Made by a program: the position numbers and the translations under genes. From the NCBI GenBank assembly GCA_965249205.1, contig CBDFLL010000006.1, forward strand, positions 186,001 to 250,000: a stretch of DNA of 64,000 nucleotides, in the 5' to 3' direction. Each line of letters starts with the position of its first letter. Position 1 is the first letter of the stretch. Under the pieces are notes generated by a model. That model searched no databases, was not told where the DNA came from, and saw only the letters and a list, made by a program, of their open reading frames with translations. Shown piece by piece: positions 15,942-24,632 of the stretch. The DNA is from JAQBVV01 sp965249205 (GTDB taxonomy: Bacteria; Acidobacteriota; Vicinamibacteria; Vicinamibacterales; UBA2999).

Positions 15942-17260
15942 GCCGTGATCGGCTCGACCGCGAGCAGTTCGGGCACCTCTATACGGGCCGTGGTGCCCTG
16001 TCCCGGCTGGCTGGTGAGCGTGAGCTGATACGACGCGCCGTAGATGACCCGCAGCCGCTCTCTGACGTTGGCCAACCCGATGCCGCTCGACATCGGTCCG
16101 TCGAGTCGTTCGGTAAGAAAGCCCATGCCGTCGTCTTCGACCTCGATGATCGCGCGGCCATGCTCGCGCCGACTCCTGATGACGACCGTGCCTGGCCCCA
16201 TCTTTCTCGTCAGGCCGTGTTTGATCGAGTTTTCCACCAGCGGTTGAAGAATCATGCTCGGCACGATCACATCGATCGTGCTGGGGTCGATCTCCTTTTT
16301 CACCTGCAACTTCGGGCCAAAGCGAGCGACCTCGATGTCGAGGTATTCGTCGATCGACTCGAGTTCTTCGCGGAGGGTCACAAAGTGCTGATGGCCGCGC
16401 ATCAGTCGTCGGAGGAGCGCGGACAACTTGATAATAAGCGTGCGCGCTGTGTCGGGCTGGGATCGAATCAGCGACGAGATCGACGTCAACGTATTGAACA
16501 GAAAGTGCGGGTTGATCTGGCTCTTGAGCGCTTCGATCTTTGCAGCCAGCAGCAGCTTCTCCTGTTCCTGGAGACGGTGCTCGATGCGAGCGCTGTTCCA
16601 AATCTTGATGGGCGTGGCCACGGCAAGCACGGTGGCGAGCACGATCAGCGCCGTCATCCACGGCGACGGAGAATCGAGATAGAACAACCTCTGCTGGCCG
16701 AAGCGTGCGCCAAGAGCCTGACGCAGGATCTCCAGCGCGACAGGCGCGACCAGTAGCACGAGCTGCCACTGTGGCTCCCGCCGACGGAACGTCTTCCACA
16801 GATGTGTGTGCAGATCGACAAAGACGAACGGCGTGAATCGCCAGATGTCTTCCTTTGGGCACGCTTCGCGAAGTCCACCTCCGGCGAACCCGCAGCCGAA
16901 AGCAAAGGGGATCGCGATGAACTCACCTGCGATCAGGGCCGGGACGCCGACCAGCAGGCCGACCGTCGCGCCTGCGTACGGGCCCGCGATGAGTCCCACG
17001 AGAAACGCGCCTTCGAGAGTCAGGTCCGCTGCGTTGTAGTTGAGCAGCAATCGCGCCGCCACCCCGGCGGTCAGCGGCAGGCCAATGGCCATGGCGAAGA
17101 CGAGGCGATCCGTCCAGCCGCGGCGCTCAAAGATCAGGATGTGTCGAAACTGGCGGAAACGGGCCAGCATGGTCGCCAGTACCGCAATGACGGCGAGCTT
17201 CACAATCAGTGTCGTCAGCAGGAACTGGTTGGCAGAGAGGAATGTCGGCTCTTCGATCAC
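15938..17260 (-). CDS. LytS-type sensor histidine kinase
   Basis: 440 aa, integral membrane sensor. The N-terminal ~200 residues hold five to six hydrophobic helices of the 5TM-Lyt type (FLVGLIAGPYAGATVGLLVGVP). A HisKA-like His_kinase domain follows with QINPHFLFNTLTSISSLIR (phospho-acceptor His), then an HATPase domain with LVENSIKHGL, VEDDGMGF and GIGLANVRERL. It is coupled to the LytTR regulator by a four-base overlap. Ligand unknown. Its start lies 31 bases from divergent nuoI. Confidence 0.92.
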   Translation of the reverse strand: MIEEPTFLSANQFLLTTLIVKLAVIAVLATMLARFRQFRHILIFERRGWTDRLVFAMAIGLPLTAGVAARLLLNYNAADLTLEGAFLVGLIAGPYAGATVGLLVGVPALIAGEFIAIPFAFGCGFAGGGLREACPKEDIWRFTPFVFVDLHTHLWKTFRRREPQWQLVLLVAPVALEILRQALGARFGQQRLFYLDSPSPWMTALIVLATVLAVATPIKIWNSARIEHRLQEQEKLLLAAKIEALKSQINPHFLFNTLTSISSLIRSQPDTARTLIIKLSALLRRLMRGHQHFVTLREELESIDEYLDIEVARFGPKLQVKKEIDPSTIDVIVPSMILQPLVENSIKHGLTRKMGPGTVVIRSRREHGRAIIEVEDDGMGFLTERLDGPMSSGIGLANVRERLRVIYGASYQLTLTSQPGQGTTARIEVPELLAVEPITA

Positions 17261-17291
17261 CGGTGGCTCATTGTATTATCATGGGCTTCAT

Positions 17292-17744
17292 ATGATTAGA
17301 CCGTTTCTCGTCGGACTGGGCACGACCTTTAGGCACATGTTCAAGAAGAAGGTTGCGGTGAATTATCCCGAGCAGAAAGTGCCGATGTTCCCGAAGTATC
17401 GCGGCAAACAGGTGCTGATGCGGGACGAAAACGGGCTGGAAAAGTGCGTGGCCTGTGGTCTGTGTTCGGCCGCCTGCCCGGCGGATGCGATCTATCTTGA
17501 GGCCGAGGAGAACGATGGCACGGTCCTGGCGGGCCCCCGTTACGCCAAGGTCTACCAGATTCACAAGATGCGCTGCATCTTCTGCGGGTATTGCGAGGAG
17601 GCCTGCCCCGTGTCCGCCATCTTCATGGGCAAGGACTACGAACTGGCCGTCTACAGCAAGGACGACTTCATCTGGGACAAGGACGCGCTGCTCGTCCCTG
17701 CGCCGGCCGATGCGACGTCCCCCGCCGTACCGGTCGTTCCTTAG
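17292..17744 (+). CDS. nuoI: NADH-quinone oxidoreductase subunit I-like ferredoxin
   Basis: 150 aa with two [4Fe-4S] motifs, CVACGLCSAACP and CIFCGYCEEACP, in the spacing of the NuoI/TYKY subunit of complex I, where they carry electrons between cluster N5/N4 and N2. The N-terminal MFKKKVAVNYPEQKVP and RGKQVLMRDENGLEKC are NuoI-like. Chosen start is ATG 17292. No other nuo genes are nearby, so it is either a displaced single subunit or serves another redox partner. It precedes the homocysteine methyltransferase/MTHFR gene by 12 bases, suggesting an electron-donor role for that reductase; this is inference. Confidence 0.88.
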   Translation: MIRPFLVGLGTTFRHMFKKKVAVNYPEQKVPMFPKYRGKQVLMRDENGLEKCVACGLCSAACPADAIYLEAEENDGTVLAGPRYAKVYQIHKMRCIFCGYCEEACPVSAIFMGKDYELAVYSKDDFIWDKDALLVPAPADATSPAVPVVP

Positions 17745-17756
17745 TTCCTCCTTCGC

Positions 17757-19610
17757 ATGACGCCATTTCTCAACGCACTCGACGAACGTGTGCTCGTCTG
17801 CGACGGCGCGATGGGGACGATGCTCTATGCGAAGGGCGTCTTCATCAACCGTTGCTTCGACGCGCTGAATCTCACCGACGCCGATCGAGTCGCCGAGGTG
17901 CACGATGAGTACGTGCGTGCGGGCGCGGACGTCATCGAAACCAATACATTCGGCGCCAATCGGATCAAACTCCGCGGTTTCGGTCTGGCCGACCGCCTGC
18001 ATGACATCAACGCCGAGGGTGCCCGCCTTGCCACGCGTGCGGCGGACGACCAGGCGTACGTGGCCGGGGCGATCGGTCCGCTCGGGCTGCGTATCGAGCC
18101 CTGGGGAAGGATGGGCAGGGACGAGGCTGAGGCCTACTTCCGCGAGCAGGCCGAGGCATTGCTGGCAGGGGGCGTCGACCTGTTCGTCATGGAAACCTTC
18201 CGCGACGTGACCGAACTGCAGGCGGCCATCGCTGCCGTCCGCGGCGTGTGCGACTTGCCGGTGGTTGCGCAGATGACGATCGAGGAGGACGGCAATAGCT
18301 TGGACGGTGCCCCGCCGGAGCAATTCGTTCCCGCCCTGGAGCCGCACGCGGATGTCATCGGCGTCAACTGCAGCATCGGCCCGGCCCCGATGCTTGAGAC
18401 CATCGAGCGGATGTCCACCATTTCAGACGCCCGGCTTTCCGCGCAGCCCAACGCGGGCCGGCCACGCGACATCGAGGGGCGCAATATCTATCTGTCGTCG
18501 CCGGAGTACATCGCGTCGTATGCGCGTCGGTTCATGAGCCACGGTGTGCGCCTGGTGGGCGGGTGTTGCGGCACGACGCCCGAACACATCCGCCAGATCA
18601 CGATCGCCGTCAAGGCCTTCGCGCCAGAGGTGGCCCGTGCGGCATCCGAGCGTCGCGGAGCCGCCGCCAACGCGGCCACGGTCGTGACGGTACGTGATGA
18701 TGCCGTTCCGCCCGTGCCGAGAGCGGAGCGGTCGGAGTTGGCGCGGGCCCTGGTGGAAGGACGCTTTACGACGATCGTCGAATTGGCCCCACCCAAGGGA
18801 TTTGTCAGTGACGCCCTGCTCGACTGCGCGCGGCAGCTGAAGGCGCACGGCGTCGATGCGGTCCATATCCCGGACGGACATCGGGGCGCGCGCATGAGCG
18901 CACTGTCGCTGGCGGTGCTGGTCCAGCAGCATGCGTCGATCGAGACCGTGCTCCAATACTCGTGTCGCGACCGCAATCTCCTCGGCATGGAGTCCGATCT
19001 GCTCGGCGCCCATGCGATGGGTGTGCGCAACGTGATGATTGTGACCGGCGATGAGTCTCACGTCGGCGATTATCCCGACGCGACCGCGGTGTTCGATGTG
19101 GATTCGATCGGACTCACGAATCTGGTGTCACGCCTCAACCACGGTCTCGACATTGGCGGCCAGGCGATCGGGAGCCCGACGTCGTTTCATATCGGCGTGC
19201 GGGTGAATCCAGGCGCCGAGGATCTCGATGCCGAGATCCGCCGATTTGACTACAAGGTTGAAGCCGGCGCCGAGTTTGTCGTCACGGCACCGGTGTTCGA
19301 TCGTGAGACGTTTCAGCGGTTCTTTAAGCGAATCGAGTCGACGAAACTTCCGGTCATTGTTGGTCTCTGGCCGTTTGAGAGCGTGCTGAATGCCGAATTC
19401 ATGGCCAACGAGGTGCCTGGTGTGCGTGTGCCCGACTCCGCGCTTGAGCGGATGCGCCGCGTGGGTGGCGCCGACGCGGCGCGCGCTGAGGGCGTGGCGA
19501 TTGCCCGCGAGGTCGGGACCGCACTACGCGGCCTCGTCCAGGGCGTGCACGTCGCTGCACCCTCGGGACATGTCGAATCAGCCGTGGAAGTGCTGGCTGG
19601 GCTCAGGTAG
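17757..19610 (+). CDS. Bifunctional homocysteine S-methyltransferase / methylenetetrahydrofolate reductase
   Basis: 617 aa, YitJ-type fusion. Residues 1-300 are a zinc-dependent homocysteine methyltransferase: DGAMGTMLY, ETNTFGANR, the Zn ligand Cys in GVNCSIGP and the CC pair in VGGCCGTTPEH. Residues about 325-617 are a MetF-type (beta/alpha)8 reductase with FTTIVELAPPKG, LQYSCRDRNLLGMESDLLGA and VTAPVFDRE. Together they make methyl-THF and methylate homocysteine. It follows nuoI by 12 bases, in keeping with ferredoxin-like electron supply. The start ATG is close behind a CTCCTTCGC stretch without a strong Shine-Dalgarno. Confidence 0.93.
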   Translation: MTPFLNALDERVLVCDGAMGTMLYAKGVFINRCFDALNLTDADRVAEVHDEYVRAGADVIETNTFGANRIKLRGFGLADRLHDINAEGARLATRAADDQAYVAGAIGPLGLRIEPWGRMGRDEAEAYFREQAEALLAGGVDLFVMETFRDVTELQAAIAAVRGVCDLPVVAQMTIEEDGNSLDGAPPEQFVPALEPHADVIGVNCSIGPAPMLETIERMSTISDARLSAQPNAGRPRDIEGRNIYLSSPEYIASYARRFMSHGVRLVGGCCGTTPEHIRQITIAVKAFAPEVARAASERRGAAANAATVVTVRDDAVPPVPRAERSELARALVEGRFTTIVELAPPKGFVSDALLDCARQLKAHGVDAVHIPDGHRGARMSALSLAVLVQQHASIETVLQYSCRDRNLLGMESDLLGAHAMGVRNVMIVTGDESHVGDYPDATAVFDVDSIGLTNLVSRLNHGLDIGGQAIGSPTSFHIGVRVNPGAEDLDAEIRRFDYKVEAGAEFVVTAPVFDRETFQRFFKRIESTKLPVIVGLWPFESVLNAEFMANEVPGVRVPDSALERMRRVGGADAARAEGVAIAREVGTALRGLVQGVHVAAPSGHVESAVEVLAGLR

Positions 19611-19632
19611 GATCCGTCTCCGGCCCGTTGGT

Positions 19633-19663
19633 TTGAGCTTCAGAAGCTTGGATCTGTTATATA
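19633..19663 (+). promoter_or_regulatory. Possible promoter of the PmtA-like gene
   Basis: TTGAGC (19633-19638), a 19-base spacer and TATATA (19658-19663), with the overlapping TATAGT at 19660-19665 as an alternative -10. It is 85 bases upstream of the methyltransferase start. The spacer is long, so only moderate support. Confidence 0.45.
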
Positions 19664-19747
19664 GTGCCGGGGCGGGCGGTGGTCGCCAGGGATATGTTCG
19701 CCAGAACATCTTCAAAATAAACACGTTACGGTCCGGAGGCCTACTGA

Positions 19748-20431
19748 ATGGCGCTGTTCGAGCGTGAAAACGACAAGCTGCGGCCAGATCTAAACAGCCA
19801 GGCGTTGTCGGTCATCGCGGTCGAGAACGATTTTGTCGAAGGCGTGTACGACAAGCTCGCCACCGTCTACGACGTGTTCTTCGGTCCGATCCTGCATCCG
19901 GGGCGCCTGCTGGCGCTCCAGCGGATGGACATTCAGCCAGGCGACTGGGTGCTTGAGGTTGGTGTTGGCACAGGCATCAACTCGGCACTATACCCGCGCA
20001 ACTGCCACGTCACCGCGATCGATTTCTCGGCCTCGATGCTCGCCAAGGCGCGCGGGCGCGTCAGCCGCAAGGGGCTGCATCACGTCACGCTCATGGAAAT
20101 GGATGCCGCGGCGCTGACGTTCGCAGATGAGTCGTTCGACATCGTCTACGCGCCGTACTTCGTGAACTGCGTATCGGATCCGCTGAAAGTCGTGCGGGAA
20201 ATGCAGCGCGTCTGCAAACCCGGCGGCAAGATCGTGCTCCTGAATCACTTCAGGAGCACAAACTGGTTCATGTCACGGTTCGACCGGGTACTGACGCCCT
20301 TGACCGTGCACATCGGCTTCAAGTCTGACCTGGACCTTCCGGGCTTCCTGGCTCAAACCGGCCTTCGGCCCATCTCGATCGAGAGAGTCATCTCCAGACT
20401 CTGGTCGCTGGTGATCTGCGGTCGGGATTGA
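19748..20431 (+). CDS. PmtA-like phospholipid N-methyltransferase
   Basis: 227-aa class I SAM methyltransferase. Motif I is LEVGVGTGIN, followed by the acidic TAIDFSASML, DESFDIVYAPYFVNCV and RVCKPGGKIVLLNHF. The overall pattern YDKLATVYDVFFGPILHPGR at the N-terminus resembles Rhodobacter-type phosphatidylethanolamine N-methyltransferase (PmtA), which makes phosphatidylcholine. Family-level call is firm; the lipid substrate is inferred. Transcribed alone and converging on the glycosyltransferase gene (16 bases). Confidence 0.78.
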   Translation: MALFERENDKLRPDLNSQALSVIAVENDFVEGVYDKLATVYDVFFGPILHPGRLLALQRMDIQPGDWVLEVGVGTGINSALYPRNCHVTAIDFSASMLAKARGRVSRKGLHHVTLMEMDAAALTFADESFDIVYAPYFVNCVSDPLKVVREMQRVCKPGGKIVLLNHFRSTNWFMSRFDRVLTPLTVHIGFKSDLDLPGFLAQTGLRPISIERVISRLWSLVICGRD

Positions 20432-20447
20432 CCGCCCGTCGCCCCTC

Positions 20448-21626
20448 TTACACTTTCTTCGCTTTCGGCCTTCCCCGCGGTTTCTTCGGCGGCTTGTCGA
20501 GAGCCTTGAGTAGCAGTTCGGCCGCGACCTCGGCGCCGTTGGTGTCAGGCTTCTTGTAGTTCTTCGGCTTGGGCTGCGCCAGGAGCTTCCTGAGCGGCGT
20601 CTCCCACTTTCCTGCGAAGAGTTCGTCCTGCCCGATAAAGGCTGTCCGCAGATACTTGGGCATTTCCTCAACGAGCACGTCGTACTCGGGAAAGTGCCCG
20701 CGCGACGTGTAGAGCATCGCCGTATCGTTGGCGATGCACTCGCTGATAATCCCGAAGCCAGGCTTGGTGACGACGGCGTCGGCCGCGCCGACGAGGTCCT
20801 CGTATCGGACCCCGACGTTGTACATCGCTTCCTCGTTCACGCGCACGAATGCGCCTTTGCGCGCGGCCAGCGGCGGCTCTTTTCGCGTTCGGCCCACCGG
20901 TTGGTTCGCGGCTGCGACCACGGTGTACTTCTTGAACTTTGCGAGCACGTCGGTATCGAGGCCCTGAAGACCGTGACCGCCGAACGACATCAGCACGATC
21001 GGTTTGTCGGCCGGGAGCCTGAGCAGCTTGCAGACCTCTTGCCTCGTGCGCGTGGCGTGCCGCGCGATCATGGGGATGTCCTTGACGTTCGAGAACGTTT
21101 CGAACCCCCCCGCCATCGGCAGCCGCAGCGCCATCGACCCTTTGGCGTACGCGCCTCGGATGGCCGGCAGCAGCGACGGAGCCAGCCGTACGCGCGGGTA
21201 GTCGGCATACACCCAGTCCCAGGTGAAGTTCCCGAGGGCAATCGAGGGGATGCCAGACGCGGCACTGACAGCGAAGGCGAGCGGCGGGATGTCGCCGACG
21301 ATGAGGCCGGCTCCAACCTCGCGCAGGATTCGCGTTTCACTGGCAGCGCGGCTCACCAGGTCGCTGTGAAAGGCCCATGCGCGCCGGATCGTGTCGGCTT
21401 CGTCAAGTGTGAGCGCGTCCACCTGCACTACCCCTGTGTCGCATTCGAGCGTGCTGAAGGCGATCTTGCCTTTGACGGTCAGGTCGAAGAGCCAGCGGGG
21501 CGCCGAGGTGCGGACGCCGATGCGCGTTTCTGGACGGTTGGCCAGGACGGCGTTGATCACCTCGATCGTGCGCGAGGCGTGTCCGAACCCATGGCCTGAT
21601 ACGTAAAAGACGATTGCGGCTGCCAT
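20448..21626 (-). CDS. GT-B glycosyltransferase (arabinokinase N-terminal-like) with AT-hook-like tail
   Basis: 392 aa. The N-terminal glycosyltransferase fold starts IVFYVSGHGFGHASRTIEVI, a motif shared with the N-terminal domain of plant arabinokinases and bacterial relatives. The second Rossmann domain has IVLMSFGGHGLQGL and the donor-site stretch ADAVVTKPGFGIISECIA. From about residue 365 the sequence turns Lys/Pro-rich and ends with PKKPRGRPKAKK, a very AT-hook-like core. Donor and acceptor are unknown. An AT-hook on a glycosyltransferase is unexpected and may just be a basic tail. Confidence 0.75.
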   Translation of the reverse strand: MAAAIVFYVSGHGFGHASRTIEVINAVLANRPETRIGVRTSAPRWLFDLTVKGKIAFSTLECDTGVVQVDALTLDEADTIRRAWAFHSDLVSRAASETRILREVGAGLIVGDIPPLAFAVSAASGIPSIALGNFTWDWVYADYPRVRLAPSLLPAIRGAYAKGSMALRLPMAGGFETFSNVKDIPMIARHATRTRQEVCKLLRLPADKPIVLMSFGGHGLQGLDTDVLAKFKKYTVVAAANQPVGRTRKEPPLAARKGAFVRVNEEAMYNVGVRYEDLVGAADAVVTKPGFGIISECIANDTAMLYTSRGHFPEYDVLVEEMPKYLRTAFIGQDELFAGKWETPLRKLLAQPKPKNYKKPDTNGAEVAAELLLKALDKPPKKPRGRPKAKKV

Positions 21627-21699
21627 GTCAGCGATTCGACTCGGCTGGCGTCATGGCGGGCCTGCGTTCCACTGTTTCCACTGTTTCACTTTCAATTAT

Positions 21700-21734
21700 G
21701 GCCACCTGAGTGGCCGGTTCGAGGCTTCGACCGG
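21700..21734. other. Two overlapping GC-rich hairpins
   Basis: In the 235-base gap between the glycosyltransferase and the ICMT-like gene: stem GGCCAC (21700-21705) / GTGGCC (21710-21715), then CCGG-TCGA (21714-21722, one bulged T) / TCGACCGG (21727-21734). The two share CC and are mutually exclusive. There is no T-tract, so not an obvious terminator. Upstream at 21668-21690 a short tandem (CACTGTTTC-like) is present. Function unknown. Confidence 0.4.
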
Positions 21735-21861
21735 GGGACGAAGGTCTCCGCACGGGCTGTCTCCGACAGCCGACTAGGGCAGTTTATCAGTGCTTAGCCC
21801 CTGGCGCGCGGTTGCATGCTGGAACGGGGCGACAATGTTCCCTGGATCGGCTCGCGGAACA

Positions 21862-22641
21862 TCAGTAGACCCCTGGTAATAGCCGCCATCGCACCTGCGC
21901 TTCATAGCACCCGTACGCGTGCTTCGCCCCGGCCCGTATCGAGCGCTCCTCAAGGGGTATGGCGATCAGCACATACGCGCAACTGACGACGGCGAACGTG
22001 AGCCGCGTCATCGTCATGGGCGCGACCGCGAACACGATCAGAAACCAGGCGGCGTAGATCGGATGCCGGACCCATCCATACGGCCCGGTTGTCGTGAACT
22101 CGACGGCGGGAGCCCTTACAGCTGCCGGAACCTGTGCCGAGTTGTCCCGCACCCCTGGAGGCCACACGCTGACTCCGTCCGCCAGCCCGGCCAACTCCCG
22201 GATGTCAAGGCTCGCGGCACTTCGCAGCGTGAGCCAGACTCCGGCGATTTGGAGCAGGCGGAGCGGCCAGCGCAGGGTCCCGTCGGCGTCCCACACAACG
22301 CCTGGCACAGGCCGCCACAGCGCGCAGACCGCGATTAGCAGGAGACTGGCGATCCAGACGTAGGTGGAGCGTTCGAGCGAGGCCGGGACCAGTCGTGTGA
22401 TCCACAGACGCACGGGCGTGCGCGCACACACGCTATGGTGAAGCGCAAACAGCGTGAAGAGGGTAACGTTCCACGCCACCGAGGGGGTGGCTGCGCCGGC
22501 GGTGGCGGGCCCGGTGGGCGCAGTGGGCGCGCCGAACGTCGTCATGTACGACCACAGGAAATACCCGAGGGAGCACAGAAACAGCAGGGCGCCCAGCCAT
22601 TGAAAGAGTCGCGCCCAGACGGGCACCGCGTGAACGGGCAC
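21862..22641 (-). CDS. ICMT/PEMT-like membrane methyltransferase
   Basis: 259 aa, about six hydrophobic segments. The C-terminal region has the isoprenylcysteine-methyltransferase/PEMT signature TTGPYGWVRHPIYAAWFLI and a closing IPLEERSIRAGAKHAYGCYEAQVRW, which forms the SAM site at the membrane face. Bacterial members methylate small hydrophobic substrates or lipids; the substrate here is unknown. The N-terminal half (residues 1-120) has extra hydrophobic helices with FALHHSVCAR, as in NnrU-like relatives. Confidence 0.78.
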   Translation of the reverse strand: MPVHAVPVWARLFQWLGALLFLCSLGYFLWSYMTTFGAPTAPTGPATAGAATPSVAWNVTLFTLFALHHSVCARTPVRLWITRLVPASLERSTYVWIASLLLIAVCALWRPVPGVVWDADGTLRWPLRLLQIAGVWLTLRSAASLDIRELAGLADGVSVWPPGVRDNSAQVPAAVRAPAVEFTTTGPYGWVRHPIYAAWFLIVFAVAPMTMTRLTFAVVSCAYVLIAIPLEERSIRAGAKHAYGCYEAQVRWRLLPGVY

Positions 22642-22709
22642 CGGCTGATTCTATCGTGGGGGCGGAAGTCCCCCTTTGAGGCACATCGTTGTGTGGTCTG
22701 GGTCTGGGG

Positions 22710-22981
22710 CTAGCAGCCCGTGGTGAAAGTCAGTTGGCATTCGACGAGCGACGCACCCGCTCGGCCAGCGTTGCTTCTCCTTCAAATACGGGCGGTATTC
22801 TCGGTCGTCGCGCCTTGCCCGCGAGCGCGGATTCCACTGGCGCGCCGTTCCCTAGTTGCCGCATTCGGCATCCGTGCGAGGCGCCTCACTCGTCTAGCGC
22901 GGATTTCAGCAGTACGTGGCAGAGGGTCGCTCGTGAAATCCGCGTTAGGTGCCGCGCCGGACTTTCACCACGGACTACTAG
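22710..22981. repeat. MITE-like palindromic repeat, family A copy 1
   Basis: Ends are CTAGCAGCCCGTGGTGAAAG and its inverted counterpart CTTTCACCACGGACTACTAG. The inside contains the shared family core (GCATTCGACGAGCGACGCA, then TATTCTCGGTCGTCGCGCC) and nested palindromes GCGCGGATT/AATCCGCG. No ORF of consequence. IS630 copy 1 is inserted at its right-terminal CTAG. Other copies lie at 27180, 32464, 37447 and 53010. Confidence 0.8.
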
Positions 22982-23292
22982 TACCCCGTCTCAGTGATTT
23001 TGATCGGTTGGAGGGGGGGTAGCTCATCTGCCGCCAGTAACAGCCTGATCGTCCGGGGCTGCCGTGGGACGCGGCTGATAAGCCCGCGCCGCTCCAGCGC
23101 GACGATCATGCCGTGGACCGTGGGGGGAGTGACCTGAAAGAACCGTTGGAAGTCGACTTCGGCCGGCGGCTCCCGGTGGAGTAACGCGTAGGTGTGGATG
23201 AAGGCCAGATACTGGCCTTGCTTCGCCGTGAAGTGTGGGGCCGGACGACTGGACACGGGATCGGCAGTGTGATCCAAGATATCCATGAACAT
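22978..23292 (-). CDS. LexA-N-like winged-helix protein carried by IS630
   Basis: 104 aa. FTAKQGQYLAFIHTYALLHR, PPTVHGMIVALERRGLISR and RTIRLLL follow the LexA DNA-binding domain (LTPRQ...VLEFI...PPS...STVHRHLKALERKGLI); no autoprotease domain follows. It is transcribed divergently and its start overlaps the transposase start by eight bases. Its last residues (KITETGY) are encoded by the terminal inverted repeat, and its TAG stop lies in the flanking CTAG target site. Likely a repressor of the shared promoter region; that role is inference. Confidence 0.7.
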   Translation of the reverse strand: MFMDILDHTADPVSSRPAPHFTAKQGQYLAFIHTYALLHREPPAEVDFQRFFQVTPPTVHGMIVALERRGLISRVPRQPRTIRLLLAADELPPLQPIKITETGY

Positions 23293-24446
23293 ACGCTATC
23301 GCGTGACGCTGACGCTCGAAGAAGGGCACCACCTGCAGGCGCTGACCCGCGGCGGCACCCGGGCCGCGCGCCAGATCAAACGGGCACAGATTCTCCTCGC
23401 CGCCGACGCCCAGGTCCCCGACGAACGGATTGCGGCAGACATCGGGGTCGGCACCTCGACGGTGTATCGGACCAAGCAGCATTTCGTCGAAGACGGCTTG
23501 ACGCGCGCGCTCATCGAAACGGCCCGGCCCGGTGCACCGCGGAAGCTCAGCGCCGGCGATGAAGCCCGCCTGGTCGCGGTGGCCTGCTCCGCGCCCCCGG
23601 CCGGCCGGGCGCACTGGACGCTGGAGTTGCTGGCCGGCGCATTGGTCCGCCTCACCACGCACGAGACCCTGTCGAGCGCCACGGTGGGACGCCGGCTGGC
23701 CGACATGAAACTGAAGCCGTGGCGGGAGAAGAGGTGGTGCATTCCGACGGTCAACGCCGAGTACGTGGCGCGCATGGAAGACGTCCTCGCACTCTACGCC
23801 GAGGCGCCGACCCCCCGGCGACCGGTGGTCTGCTTCGATGAAACGCCCCGACAACTAATCGGGGACGCGCGTGTCCCCATCCGGGCCGAGCCGGGGAAGC
23901 CCAGACGGGTCGACTATGAGTACGTGCGCAACGGCACCGCGAACGTGTTCCTGTTTGTGGACGTGCACCGCCCCTGGCGCCACGCCAAGGTCACTGACCA
24001 CCGGACGTGCGTCGACTTTGCCGAGTGCATGCGCGATCTCGTGGACGAGCATTACCCGGAGGCCGAGCGAATCCAGGTGGTGCTGGACAACTTGTCGACC
24101 CATTCCGCGGCCGCGCTTTATCAGACCTTCGCACCCGCTGAGGCCCGACGGATCCTTACGCGGCTCGACTTCCACTACACGCCGAAACACGCCAGCTGGC
24201 TCAACATGGTCGAGATCGAGATCGGGGTGATGGTCCAGCAATGCCTCGATCGGCGTATCCCGGACAAGGCCACGCTTGTCACCGAGGTCGCTGCCTGGGA
24301 GCAGCGGCGCAATGCCGAGCAGGCGGGCATCAACTGGTTGTTCACCGTCGACCGGGCCCGCACGAAGATGGGCCGCGTGTATCCGCAGCCCGCCAGGCGC
24401 GCGAAGGCCGCCGCGTGAACCGGTCAGAACCACTGCGACGAGGTAC
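22981..24446 (+). mobile_element. IS630-family insertion sequence, copy 1
   Basis: 1466 bp. Terminal inverted repeats of about 29 bp match at 24 positions: left end GTACCCCGTCTCAGTGATTT, right end (reverse complement) GTACCTCGTCGCAGTGGTTC. It is flanked by TA (22979-22980 and 24447-24448) inside a CTAG target, as expected for IS630. It carries the transposase gene and a divergent regulator-like gene. Copy 2 at 57785-59250 has the same length; the only difference I found is C at 23940 versus T at 58744. Confidence 0.95.
23285..24418 (+). CDS. IS630-family transposase
   Basis: 377 aa. N-terminal helix-turn-helix region (DERIAADIGVGTSTVYRTKQHF), then the DDE catalytic core: first Asp in VVCFDETPRQL, second in IQVVLDNLSTHS, and Glu in ASWLNMVEIEIG. 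These are the IS630/Tc1-mariner motifs. Full length for the family and no visible stop or frameshift, so it may be active. Residue 219 is Ala here (Val in copy 2). Confidence 0.95.
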   Translation: MNIRYRVTLTLEEGHHLQALTRGGTRAARQIKRAQILLAADAQVPDERIAADIGVGTSTVYRTKQHFVEDGLTRALIETARPGAPRKLSAGDEARLVAVACSAPPAGRAHWTLELLAGALVRLTTHETLSSATVGRRLADMKLKPWREKRWCIPTVNAEYVARMEDVLALYAEAPTPRRPVVCFDETPRQLIGDARVPIRAEPGKPRRVDYEYVRNGTANVFLFVDVHRPWRHAKVTDHRTCVDFAECMRDLVDEHYPEAERIQVVLDNLSTHSAAALYQTFAPAEARRILTRLDFHYTPKHASWLNMVEIEIGVMVQQCLDRRIPDKATLVTEVAAWEQRRNAEQAGINWLFTVDRARTKMGRVYPQPARRAKAAA

Positions 24447-24448
24447 TA

Positions 24449-24550
24449 GCGCGGATTTCACATCTGCCTGGCAGACTGTCGAGGTGCTCGCCCCGGCAGG
24501 AGTGGACTGCCTGCGGTTCCTCGCGAGCTACGCGCTCATGAAATCCGCGC
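24449..24550. repeat. Long palindrome of the GCGCGGATTTCA type
   Basis: Arms GCGCGGATTTCA (24449-24460) and TGAAATCCGCGC (24539-24550) enclose about 78 bases. The right flank continues GAGG, as in the nested palindromes of family A. It begins at the CTAG that received IS630 copy 1, so it was probably the distal part of repeat copy 1 before the insertion. No gene inside. Confidence 0.65.
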
Positions 24551-24632
24551 GAGGCGTGTGCCGGTGTCGGACGCCTGACGGGCCCGGGTGGTGGCCGAGC
24601 TGTCGGTCAGGGACTTATACTTACGGCATCTG

